A DNA stretch of 64,000 nucleotides. Source: Brevipalpus yothersi. Taxonomy: Eukaryota > Arthropoda > Arachnida > Trombidiformes > Tenuipalpidae. Below are positions 25,601 to 37,606 of the stretch, one piece after another; position 1 is the stretch's first letter; the number at the start of each line of letters is the position of its first letter. Location: the NCBI GenBank assembly GCA_003956705.1, contig QZCP01000667.1, forward strand, positions 530,102 through 594,101, written 5' to 3'. A program made the translations under genes and the position numbers. Under the pieces are notes generated by a model. The model searched no databases and had not been told where the DNA came from. It saw only the letters and a list, made by a program, of their open reading frames with translations.

Positions 25601-28600
25601 AACAACTGCACCAGAACAGTAACCGTAGAGAGAACAATCATCTCCGCTGATCGCTTAGATGATAGTGTGAAAGAACCCGATGAAGATAATGGTGAAAAGG
25701 CTGGTTCAGAAATTCACGATGATATTAAAGATGATGAGGACGAAGAGGAAAGAGGCAAGGGAGTCGAAAGGCCTAGAAGAGGCGCAAGAGCTAAAACGAG
25801 AAAGTATAGTGAATCAAGTCTGAATTTGCCGAGATATGAGGGTTGCGCAGATCCCAAGAGTAAATCTCCCTTATCTGAACGGCCTAGACGCATTCTCCGT
25901 GGTAATCTCACTATGGATACTTCGATCGAAGAGCATCAGTCTATCGGTGACGGCTTCATTGAGAATGCTTTACAACAACAGACTGCCAGAGTATCGGATG
26001 ATCACGCCAGCACTCCCACTGCTCTCACAAGCAATTCCAATGCCATCAGTACTTGTAAGACCCAACAAGAGAGTGCCACGATAGCCAGCGAGATTATAAG
26101 TCAGGAAAAGCTTGAAGCTCGCAAGAAGAGAGGTAGGAAGAAGAAGGCTTCAGATAATGATACCAACAGCAAACCTTTTGAGGTTGACATACCATCCAGG
26201 CAAAAGGATAGAGGAGTTCATCTTTCATTATCCATACCTTCCTCTTCAACCGATAAGCCAGGATCTGATGCGCGAAAATCATTAAGTCCCTACGATGTTT
26301 TTGAGTTCAGAGACAGTGACGATGAAGATCAACCCGCTCTTCCGCTTGAATCAATGCATTCTGCCTTTTCTGGTGTAGAAATGAAGGTACAACAGCACGC
26401 AGATCAGCCTGCTACTCGTCCTGCTTCAGCCGAGCAGCAATTGCAGCATCAGCAGCAACAGCAACAACAACAGCAACTGCAAGTACAACAACAACAACAG
26501 CAACAACAACAGCCGGATAAGAAGCGTAACGAAGAAGATGCAGCGATCAAAAATATTGCACATGATGCAGCCATCGGAAAGGAGTATATCACTGAGCTCA
26601 ATCAGCGAGGTAAATTGTCCATCACCATCAGACTCCATCCTAAGGACAATGATAAAGAAGGTAAAGATATTGCTCCCGCTGATGTGGTCAAAACACCTCC
26701 AGATATCGTTCTGGATGCTGCTTCCGCTGATAATTCAAATGCTGGCTCAACATCAAGCTCAACTTCTGCTAAACCTACTCGCAAATCAGCTCGTCTCATG
26801 TCACAAGCATCAAAAACGACTGTTGATGAAGTGATCGAGGACGTAGTTAAATGTGTTGGAAGTCATTCCAAATCTGAATCTAGCTCAACCAAAGTACCCA
26901 AACGGTGTACTCGTTCCAGTAAAAGGGCTGATGAGACGACTCATGAAGAGGAAACTAATGTTAATGCAAATAGTGCAAATAGTGCGAATAGTGAGCCTGA
27001 GAATTCTGAGAGTTCTTCGCGTTTGTTCAGATCAAAACGCACTACTAAAGGGAATACTCAGCATGCAGGAAGCAACCAAACCACTACTTCTTCTTCTCTC
27101 ACGACCACTATTACCACCACTACAACAACTACCATCACCACACCAAGTGCAACTATCGTTAAGGAGTCCTCTCCGGATAATGCAAGCAACAATCTCAACC
27201 AGAGATCGGTGCCTGTGTTGAAAGTAGAGATTCCCAGTGAATCCAGTGAAGTTAGCGAGAAAAAACCTGAAAGTGAGGCACCAGCTAGTAATAGTGAAAC
27301 TCAGGCTCAGGCTCAGACAAAAATGGCCCCTCAAACAGAAGAACCTGCAGAACAACCTTCAAGAACCAGTCCCACCGTACCGGTTGATCCTCTACCGACA
27401 AGTATTTTGACCCCAGTGCAGAAGCAGCAAGTATCTGAGACTCTTGTAGTCAACTCTCCCGCTCTTGATCTTTCCCTCAGTCGGCCACCCTCTGATGGCA
27501 TTAAGTCACCACCAAAGTCCTCACCTGACTCTATCACCCATATTAGCTCTACTGTTACCACTATAACCCCTGGAGTGTCCTCAGTACTTGTATTTTCCTC
27601 CAATACCTCTCCACCATCAACGTCCATCACAACAATCTCTCAATCAGCTCACACTAATGTCACTATGACTGTAGCACCCGTAACTGCATCACCACTAAGC
27701 AGTCCTATTCCATCTTTGCGAACTGAGACTAGTCTTACTCCAGCTGCACTGTCCGCTCCTTTCAAAGCAGCCTGTTCAATTGCACCTATCACAATCAATG
27801 AGACCTCAATGATTAACACACCAGTCTCGTCCATGTTCTGTAAGCCTGGACCAATGTCTGTCACACCGGTACCTGCTCCTCCGATGAGCACATCTATTCC
27901 ACCAGCTCGATTAGATTCTTTCTCACCATCACCTTTAAGCACACCGTTGAAGGTGACAACCACTGTAGCATCAATTGCTGCGGTAGCAGAAGCTTCTTCT
28001 TCACCCTCAGTATTCTGTAAAGCGGGCCCAGTTTTGACTCAAAATGAGCCGAGCCTTCCATCTCTACCTTCACGTAATTTCAATTCTTCCGGTGCGATTA
28101 AACTTAAAACTGGCAAAGGATACATTGATGATTCTACTACCATCCCTACTCATATCAATAGAATTGGACCTATTAAGAGCGATCCAATTCCCAGCAACCT
28201 ACCTCACTCAGTAACAACTTCGTATCCTCAGCCACAGCCTCTTCCCAATCGTGATAGTCCTACCATCAAGCAACACAGCCATTGTGCTCGTCCGACTGTT
28301 ATCACACCTAAGGATAGCACACCAGTATCAGGTTTAGTTTTATCACAGCAACATCTCAGCTCTCCGCCACCAATGTCTTATAAGCCACCGCCACCACCAC
28401 CTCTACCACTCGGCATTCCAAGTCTTTCAGTTCCTGGTATGCCAGCTTTGTCTAGCATACCCACCATGCCAGCCTTACCGATTCGTCCACCAAGCACACC
28501 TCCAGTTATTGTGCCCCCTCATTTGGCTCTTCATTCGGCTGATTTTCAGACTTATGTTGCTCAACAAATGATGCTGGGCCACTATCCACCACCATTGCAT

Positions 28601-29660
28601 CCAGATCTTATAAGAGCTGACGTTTTGAGAGCTCAAGATGCACAAGCTCGGGAAGAGCAGGTTAGAGTCGCTCAAGCGCGTGAAGCTCAAGCTCGTGCAG
28701 CCGCAGCCAGTAATCATCGAATTCATTCATTCTCAACACGAGGTTCTGTAGCACCCTTGCCCCACGGTCCCCCTTTAGCTCATGCAATTTACCAGCCCAA
28801 CGATATTCATTCTCAAACATCACCATATGCAAGTCAGGTTATTTCACATTCAAGTCAGGTTCCACCTCTAGCAAGCCAAGTATCTCCTCATTCAAGTCAA
28901 GTTTCACCACAAGGCTACAACCCGTTGTTGGAAAGATACCCTGCCTTTTGGCAAGGGTTTTTGTCTCTCAAGAATGTTCAAGCGGCTGTTCAAATGCACT
29001 ATGTCAGCGGAAGTCAACGTATCGCCCACGAAATCCGGAATACCGTTGCTTCACCGGTGCGAATAGCACAACGAATGAGACTAGAGCACACTCAGCTTGA
29101 AGGCGTAGTTCGAAAGATGCAGGTAAGTGTTGATATCCTTCTAAATAGAGAGTGGTGGTCCATGTTAAAAGTTCACCACCATTTATTCGATATGCTTGAT
29201 CCTCCTAACTTTCTTCTATCTCTTTCTCTCCATCTATCTATCTATCTATCTTATTCAGGTGGCTGAAGAGCATTGTATATTTCTGGCATTACCAACTGGT
29301 AGAGAGCAGACAGAGTTTCAACATGAATCTAACTCTCTTCGTACTGGATTCATCGAATATCTACTAAGTAAACAGGCCGCTGGAATCGTCAACTCATCAT
29401 CTCCCAATTCCCAGCAGGTAGGATTATCGTCTTTGAACAGATTAACTTGCTCCTCTAATTTCTTTCCCTCTCACTCGTTTCCAATGAATTTCACTCACTC
29501 TTGTTCTATTTAATTTTTCTCTTCCTCATCACAGGCTTACGTCATCCATATTTTCCCAACTTGTGACTTTTCCTCCGAAAGTTTGGCAAGAATAGCGCCC
29601 GATCTTTCTCATAGTGTATCTGACATACCCCATCTTCTCATAATCGTCGCTACTGTTTGA
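15685..29660 (+). CDS. spen: Split ends (Spen/SHARP/MINT) transcriptional co-repressor
   Basis: Six exons join in phase: 15685-16021, 16743-16891, 17472-17672, 17972-29122, 29259-29417 and 29535-29660, giving about 4040 residues. Four RRMs open the protein: RHLLIGNLSDNITEERIWDHF (about 6-78), SAVCVRNLPVRST ... NKLFFGTKIEV (about 100-173), RTLFVGNLEKDITLSEL (about 206-280) and DCVWLHGIPESMSEKCL (about 284-357). A very long disordered region follows, with Ser-, Lys/Glu-, His-, Gln- and Pro-rich tracts. The C-terminal SPOC domain (RYPAFWQGFLSLKN ... CIFLALPTGRE ... AYVIHIFPTCDFSSESLARIAPDL) ends eight residues after HLLIIV, as in the family. Spen is a nuclear RNA-binding scaffold that recruits SMRT/NCoR-HDAC complexes through SPOC and acts in Notch and Wnt contexts. 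The ATG at 15685 is the first ATG before RRM1. Confidence 0.96.
16613..16669. repeat. (TC)n microsatellite in spen intron 1
   Basis: About 28 TC units lie in a broader T/C-rich region (16460-16730) just upstream of the acceptor at 16741-16742. The pyrimidine strand is the sense strand, so the repeat extends the polypyrimidine context of this splice site. Confidence 0.95.
22193..23865 (+). repeat. Degenerate 2.5-copy internal repeat in spen (unit about 690-700 bases)
   Basis: Units begin at LSSPKH motifs encoded at about 22193, 22882 and 23584. Each full unit runs LSSPKH, an SSDEDLK-type stretch, KKKKKK, SSEEKK, SQSSE, ATKKEKS, KDDxNSLTSS/HHPTSS, a HRLDDSS(E/G)EE element, K-rich, SSFSS, SGDHH, SKEE and finally VKEELKSDDD. 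The third unit is truncated. The motifs are basic clusters followed by SSEE, which look like casein kinase 2 target sequence. Confidence 0.75.
24829..24858 (+). repeat. CAT/CAC triplet run encoding poly-His in spen
   Basis: Mixed CAT and CAC codons encode about ten consecutive histidines in the disordered region. Poly-His tracts of this kind occur in nuclear-speckle proteins; function here is not shown. Confidence 0.85.
26431..26513 (+). repeat. CAG/CAA triplet run encoding poly-Gln in spen
   Basis: A glutamine-rich tract with interrupting L, H and V residues is encoded by mixed CAG and CAA codons, so it is less slippage-prone than a pure CAG run. It lies within the low-complexity central region. 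Confidence 0.9.
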
Positions 29661-29985
29661 TTTGCAATCATCTCATGGATTATATGTAAATATGTAAATG
29701 AGTGTAAATAACATTATTCCCTTTACTACGCTTTTTCTCTTGTCTCATTTGCGAGCAATTTTGATAAGATCCATTTCTAGTTCACTCTTGATTATAAAAC
29801 TCACTAGATAAGATTGTGAGTGCAGTGTGTACGTATGTATGGTGTATATAGTGAGTGTGTGTGTGTTTTTGTAAGTTTCCACGAAAATCACTCAAGTACA
29901 GAGTGGTTGCAGATAGTGAGGAAAAATATTCACACAAAATTATGATTGTGGATGAACATTGCAGTGCTTTTATTTTTGTCAATCA
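29661..29985. other. Short 3' interval between convergent spen and thin
   Basis: Only 325 bases separate the spen stop and the thin stop on the opposite strand, so the two 3' UTRs are likely to abut or overlap. The interval holds short TG-repeat sequence near 29850-29865. Confidence 0.7.
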
Positions 29986-30518
29986 TCAAAATACTTGAAT
30001 ACGATGATTTTCGCGATCACAGACCAGAATATTGCCAGTACTTGATACTGCTACGCCTTCCAGTCCCTTGAATTCGCTTTCTCCAGAGCCCCAACTTCCA
30101 AATGCCTATTTTATAAAGAAGAGGTGAAAGAATATTGTGTCAGTACTTGTGGATGTGAGAGATAAACATGAACCAGTTTTACTTTTTCCTCTGTATCAGA
30201 GGATTGAGCAACGCTCAAGCAAAAAGGAAAATATCGATCGCGGCGAGCACTCAAACACAACATTGGGAAAACTGAATGTATGTGTTTTTGTGTTCAGAGC
30301 TGCTCTGCTTTGGCTTCAAGAGTTGCATATCAGAGTTGCTGGCTCGAACGAGATGAAAGAATGAAAGAGATAGAGAGAGAAGAGAGAAGAGGAAAAAAGA
30401 GAGAGAGAACTTTTCTCACGGGCTCTCTCTCCCTTCACTAAACTGAAACCTGCAGCTCTCGAAATCGATTCCTCTGCCTCCCTCATTCGTAAAACTAAAA
30501 TAGTCGCTCAAAAGAGAA

Positions 30519-30607
<89 letters not shown>

Positions 30608-30622
30608 AAGAGAGAGAAAGAG

Positions 30623-30654
<32 letters not shown>

Positions 30655-32182
30655 CTAAAAAGAAGCAGGGAGAGCAAGAGAGAGAAAAAGGAAAGAGAGG
30701 GAGAGAAGTGAGGGGAAAAAGTGACAGCCTTAGAGAAGTAGTGGGAGAGAGAGAGAAAACGTTGCTCAGAAGAGAAAATTGCTGGATGAGGAATGGAAAA
30801 CTGACGCTAAAGAATAGCGTGTTCCTAAAAGTACAGGACTCAAAGTCTGAGAGAGAGAGAGAGAGAGGGAAAAGCGAGAGAAGCGGGAGAGAGAAAGAGA
30901 GCTTTTTTCGATTATGCATGAATGCTGAAGGGCTGACTGTTGTGTGTGTCCTTTTTCTTTCTCGCTTTTTTTTGCCGGCAAAACTGAGTGTATGCTGTGT
31001 TTGTGAGTGTGTGTGTGTTGGTTGAACATACACACACAGCTCACCCAAAACCCGTGCGAATAGGTGATCACATGGTTTGTACAATGCTCACCTTCAGGAA
31101 AGTTCCGTCTGGACTGAATATTTGAATTCGGTTATTTCCAGAATCGCCAACAATGATGTACCCTTGATCATCGACCGCCAAACCACGCGGAAACTTGAAT
31201 TGGCCCTCTTCACTGCCTTCTGATCCAAAAGTGGACAGTGAGCGGCCATTAACATCAAAAATTTGAATCCGATGATTGTTAGAATCGCTAACAAAAACTC
31301 GATTCGTATTACTGACAGCAATATAATGAGGATGCTCCAATTGTCCGGCCTTAGTTCCGATAGAACCGAATTTTCCCACAAAAGTTCCGTCAGATTGAAA
31401 AACTTGTATACGATGATTCTCTTTATCACAAACATAAATAAATCCTAATGAATCGGTTGTGATGCCCCATGGATAACTGAAACGGCCATCCATGCGACCT
31501 TCACAGCCGAAAGCGCGCAAAAAACGGCCTGATGGATCGAATATTTGCACACGATGATTATAGCGATCAGAAACGATAAATTGGCCAATCCTATTGACTG
31601 CCACACCGGCCAGACAATCGAATTCACCCTCACCGCTTCCATAGGAACCAAATTCAAATAAAAATCGTCCAGTGGAACCAAATACTTGGACACGATGATT
31701 GGAAGAATCGGCAACCACAATTGTGTTGTCCGGAGCAACGGCTATGCCTCGCGGCCATGTAAAGCAACCAGGCTCCGTTCCTCTGGTACCAACTTTGAAC
31801 ATCATACGCTTTTTTTGCATATATATATTTCGAGGCAATGCAAAACTATAATTTGTACTACCCCCACCACTGCCAGTGCCGGTGGTGGTGGTGGTGGTGG
31901 CGATTGAGCTCGGCCCAGTGGCTGCCACTGAGCCGCGAATATTGGCTGATTCACGATCAAATGATGTAGTGGTAGTCATACTGGCTTTACGAGAATAACT
32001 TTTCGGTGCTGGCTCATCATCTGAGCTATCTGATATTGTACGAGAGTAGACTGCATGTGAACTTTTACTCTTACTTAGCCCAGTTCGACCCGAACCAGTG
32101 CCCGAAGAGCCGACCGATGGTGTTCGAGAGGAACCATACTTATTGCGAAGATAATTAGACCAAGCTGTGGTACCGGTGGTTC
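29986..32182 (-). CDS. tn: NHL propeller exons of thin
   Basis: Exons 32182-31092 and 30105-29986 flank a 986-base intron containing a long (GA)n tract. They encode a Gly/Ser-rich lead-in (GSSGTGSGRTG) and a phosphorylatable-looking ISDSSDDEPAP stretch, then six NHL blades. The splice junction cuts between blades five and six (GTFLK joined to AFGSWGSGE). NHL propellers bind RNA or protein partners in TRIM-NHL proteins and TRIM32 substrates. Confidence 0.95.
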
Positions 32183-33487
32183 CTGATAGAACGGAAAATT
32201 TATCAGAGGAAAATAAGAGAATATACATCATCTTCATATATATATGTGTATGTAATAAGCTCGTTTTTTTGGGGTAAACAGATCGATATTCTAGTGAGTA
32301 TAAGTGAGTATGCGAGAGAGAGGAAAAGAGGAAAAGATAGAGAGAGAGAGAATATTCTGGCTTGTCTTCTAATAAAACATAGCAGCCTTCATTTTTTTTT
32401 ATATATATGATATGATATGGTATGGTAACACTACTATTATTCCACTATGCAATGGTGAACCTCAGACTGCCTACCATTGGTATCGTCACTCATCGGCGGT
32501 GGAGTCTTCTCTCGATCCCTTGTTTTATATTGATATCGTGCTTGTTTTCCATAATTAGCCTCCGCATATCTACTCCGATAGGTCGGTGTGCTGGTTGGAG
32601 CATCATCTTCGTCCTCATTCCGATCGATACCTATTTTGATGATGGAGAAAGAGAGACAGGGAGAGAGGGAGGAAAGAAAAATTTGCATGATAAGTATTGT
32701 CAAGATTCTCGGAATGGTATTGCTTTTGTCTAAAAGTGGAATGTGTGTGCTTGATAGGAGAGAGAGAGAAAGAGATGGAAAGATAGAGAAAAGCAAAAGG
32801 CTTAATCAAATGCCGCTCAGCTACTCATTTGCTTGCCAACTAATACGTATAGATAGATAGACGTATATGTGTGTATAGTGGATGATGGACACAAGCGAGC
32901 AAAAATGTGATGCATAATGTAGAAGAAGGCGAAGGACAAGACCAGGAGAAGGAGGACGATGACAGGAAGACCAGATTCGCGAAAAATGTTCACAACAACA
33001 GGGTGACAACGATTGAATGCCACGAACAGAGTACACTTGATAACTGAACACACACATCATCCTTGCATTGCTCTTTTGGGCAATTCAAAGAGCAAATTTT
33101 GCCAGCAAATCAGGAAGAAACAGAAGATAAAAGATGGAAAGAAAGAAAGAAAGAGAACTTCGATCACATCAACAAAGTGCTTCTGCTGATTCTTCTTCTT
33201 CTTCTTCTATTTTTCCAGCTTCACTTTATTCCTATTCCTATTTGATCTTCTTTTCTACTCTACTCTTATACATCTCTCTCTCTCTCTCTCTCTCCTCTTT
33301 CTACATACATACACTAGCATTCACTTGCATCCGAATGATGAGCGTCTGAAATAAAGCAAGTGAACTAAGTAACCATCGTTGAATGAGAAGAGGAAAAAGG
33401 ATAAAAGCTAAAGCTAGTAGATAATCAATGGCTGGTTGCGAGACCGATTGCTTGCTCTATTGTCTACAAGTGGAGGAGGAAGGAAAG

Positions 33488-33552
<65 letters not shown>

Positions 33553-36500
33553 AAACCAAAAGTGGCCAAGTGTGCAGGGTAATCAAATCAGGAGATATAA
33601 TTAGAGTTATTCGATGGAAAGATTATTAATCTAAGTGGAGAATGGTGGAGGGGAAAAATTGGGGTTCCTTGGAGAAGAAGGAGGAAAATGTCGTTGATAA
33701 AATAAACGATAGATATTGTCTGAACGAGAAAATATGTATAAGAGAAAGGGGGAAGAAAGAAAGAAAGAAAGAGAAAGAGAGAATACAAGAAGAGTAGAAA
33801 GAGTAGAAAGCCCCATGAGATGATGATGAAATGGTGGAGATAGATGAGATCTTTGTTTTCAATGGTCATGCAATCGAATTGGGTCAAAGTGGACACTCAC
33901 ACAATGTATATGGTATATATGTATATATATGTATATAAATATATATTCAAGCAGCGGGAACAAAATCAATGCCCTCCAAATGGATGGCATGATTCATGAG
34001 GCAAATGGTAGCAAATACCAAATGCATGCTCATTCGAAAATTTTTTTTTCGAAGATTTTTTTGTTCTTCTGGTTCGAGCAGGCAAAGCAACAACAAAAAC
34101 AACAGCTATCTACAATGTTATCTGGACTGAGTGTGTGAGGATGAGTTTAGTTTTCCGATGCAAAAGACTGTCTTCGCCCATTACACCATGGTAGTATTAA
34201 TGACAATGTAATAGAACTTCTCTGCATTTTATCCAACGATTCCATGCTAGGCCGTATGGACTCTTGTGAACCATAACCAGACGAACCTCCAATTGAATGT
34301 GAACTTTTACTTCGATACAATGAATTGCGACGGTTGACAAAATTACGACTTGTTATGTGGTCACTATTGGCCAAGCTTGATCGATTAGTGATATTATGTG
34401 TATACCAGCGTGCATAGTATGACTTTTCGTTACTCACACTGGACCATTGGTTATAGTGAGTAGTAGTATTGGTAGTAGTAGTAGTATGATTTGGATCTGG
34501 TTGATCAATCCAATCATTAGAACGGTTAGTGGTAGTTGGAAATGTTTGAAATACATTGCTATTGATGCTGGCACTGGTTGATAATGAGCTTAGGCTGCCT
34601 ATTGATCGAGATTTGTTGAGGGCAAGCATTTCTGGTGCGATGGTATACATTGAACGATGATTGGATACATTACGAATATGATGATCATGATGATCATCAG
34701 GCCGATCGAATCTGCTACATGTCATTTGACTATCAGAACAGCGACGACGATTAATCAATTCAGCTTGATTGTACAGGCTATTAGAATAGTGATTATAACC
34801 ACCAGTAGACGAGGTATCATAACAATGTGTATACGAATCATCCATCGATCGACGTCTGTAAAGCAAGCTATAATCATAAACAGAATTGGAATTGGATGAT
34901 GAGAGTGAATTGTGTCTCTCTCGGTTATATCGTGATTTTGAGCATTTTTTAGCAGAAGCTGACAACACTGACGATCGGGAATAGGTTTTGGACAATCCGT
35001 ATGATGCATGTTTGAGAGCCAATTCATCGACAACATGCGATTTAAAGCATGGACCTACAGTATCATTCGAATCAATACGATTCCTCAGCTCGACACTACT
35101 TCGTCGGACTTGAGCGCTTCTATTCAGTAAATTTGCAACCGAATGCGGAAGCCTTTCTCGACCTTTATCACGCGCTTGACTAACGGTGAACGACGTTGTA
35201 GTGTTCCTGGGCTCGTTTGGTGTGGTATCAGCAGTAGTAGTGATAGTAGTAGTGGTAACGGGACTAGTCCAATTGTCAATCGAACGGAAAGAATTATTAT
35301 TGCTGCTGTTGGTACTGACGCTGCTGCTGCTCATACCATTGTATCGGGAAAGAGAAGTCGATGTGCTGGCTGTGGTGCTAATGTTGGAGCCTCCTGAGGT
35401 CGATAGTCCACCTCTACTGTGATCAGTAGAGATGGTAATACCAGTACGGAGTGAGGCCAAATTTTCTTCTTCATTCTCCTCTTCATCTCCCCCTGAAGTT
35501 AAATCATCCTCTTCTTCTTCTTCTTCTTCTTCTTCTCCTTGTTCTTCCACATCATCATCTTCTTCCTCCTCCTCTTCTTCTTCTTCTTCTTCTTCAAGCT
35601 CCCCTTCTTCTTCTTCTTCTTCTTCCACCTGTTCTTCAGCATCTTCCTCATTATCATCATCACTTGAATCATCATCATCATCACTACTATCATCTCCGTT
35701 CTGACTATCGGACTCACTGGGCTGAGTTTTGCTTGTGTTGTGATCATCAGCATGTTTCCGTTCAGAATTGTCTTGATCACATCCGGCAAGACTGCTTGAA
35801 TCGCTTAGTCCTAGCGCAGCTCGATTTCGATTGAAAAAAGATGTCTGTTTGCCTTCTTGTTGTTGTCCTGTTTGTTTTGGTTGAAGAGAAAAGAGTGAGG
35901 CATTGAGAAAGAGAGAGAGAGAAGAAAAAAGATAGAAGAATTTATTACAATTACTCTGCCATGTAATCATGTAAAATGGAATAGAGAGTAATAGAGGAAG
36001 GGAGTTTGGGAAGTGAGTTTGGAGTTTGAGTTATTCTACCGTTTATTAGATGGAAGAAGAAAGACTTGGTGGAAATAGAGGAAGAAGAAGAAGAAGAAGA
36101 AGAAGAATGGAAAATGAGAAGATCAAAACAGAGCATAGAAGGAAAGAGCAATATAATGGGAAAGAGTATAAAGTGGATGGAGAAGAGAGAAAGGGAGAGA
36201 AGAAGAACGAGATAGGCAAGAGAGAAGGAAAAAAATAGTGAGTTCCAAATATTCGGAAAGGTCAGGGAAAAGAGAGCAAAAAAGAAGTGAAAAAAGAAAA
36301 GCAACCGCATTTTGAGCGATCGATATTGATCAATGGATGAAGGCAGGCAAAGTATTTCTAGGTGGAATGTATCGAATGATTCACAGTTTTCGTTAAGGCA
36401 AAACCAACGTTAACCAATACTTCAGAACACACACACACATATATATATATACACAGAGAGATAGATAGAAGTAGAGAGCATGGTCCAATATTCCATGCCA

Positions 36501-37096
36501 TGGTGATGGCCCTAAAAGATTTCAAGTCTTCACCAGAATTGAGTATATTTTCTTTTTCCTCTATTTTCTCTCTTTCTTCTCTCTTTTATGCCCTTATTTT
36601 TTTCCTACTTCTTAGTTTCCTGTGCGCAGAGATAACCAGTAAGAAGAAGAAGCACTAGTAGCTGCAGTAGAGAGGAAGGAGAAGATGAAGAAAATGTTTT
36701 GCCGCTGTAAACATTCCCGAGATTGCCTTTGATATAAAAAGGAGAGGAAAGAAGATTGGAAAGCCTTAGGAAGATAGACACATACAGCTAGTCTGTGACT
36801 GCTTGGACGCAAACACACATACCCATACACATACACACACACACACTTGCTATGGGAGAGAAAATACTCACATAGAGAAATGCCATCAAGTACAGCGGAT
36901 GCTATTCAAGAACGATATATAGACATGAACAATTCAGCTTGGAAGATTGCATCTTCTTTTTCGTCCTCTTCCTCTCATTCTTCTTCTCTCTCACAGCCTC
37001 CTCTTCTCCGATGAACCCTGAGAGAGGAAGCGAATTAAACTGGTCCTGCATTGGCTTCATGAAGGCAAAGAGATGCCGGAAAACAGAGAGAAAGAG

Positions 37097-37147
<51 letters not shown>

Positions 37148-37565
37148 TAAAGATAGAGAGCTGAAGATTGTTATTGCATCTTCCCATTGTATAATAAAGG
37201 AGAAGAAGAATGAGCGAGACAAGGAAAGATGAAGAGAAGAAAAAGATAGAGAAAAGAGAGCGAGTGTCACAGCGAATGCTCTTGTGCGTATGTGAAGAGA
37301 GAGAGAGAGGAGCATTCTTGTTTGGAAGAATTTTCGTGAGCATCAGAATCGAAAGCAATTTCATCGCTAGCCTTTTGCTCATCTTTGTCATTCCTCTCTC
37401 GTCTCACATGGTGTATTCTGATGATTCTAGCTCAGGTAGATAATTAGTGGAGGAACGTTTTACACTGATAGCATACATGAAGAGCTGAATTGTAGAGATG
37501 AGCTGATATATTCTCTACCATCTCTCTTTTTCTCTCAACGAAAATCACCAGTATTCCTATTGCTC

Positions 37566-37606
<41 letters not shown>

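Noticed and set aside
30416..31084. Ser/Leu/Phe-rich minus-strand frame of 222 residues
   Set aside because: It is the translated (GA)n intron tract lying between the two NHL exons of thin.
35432..35834. Long plus-strand poly-Ser and poly-Leu open frames
   Set aside because: They are complements of the GAA/GAG tract in the minus-strand acidic exon, which has a proper acceptor and phase.
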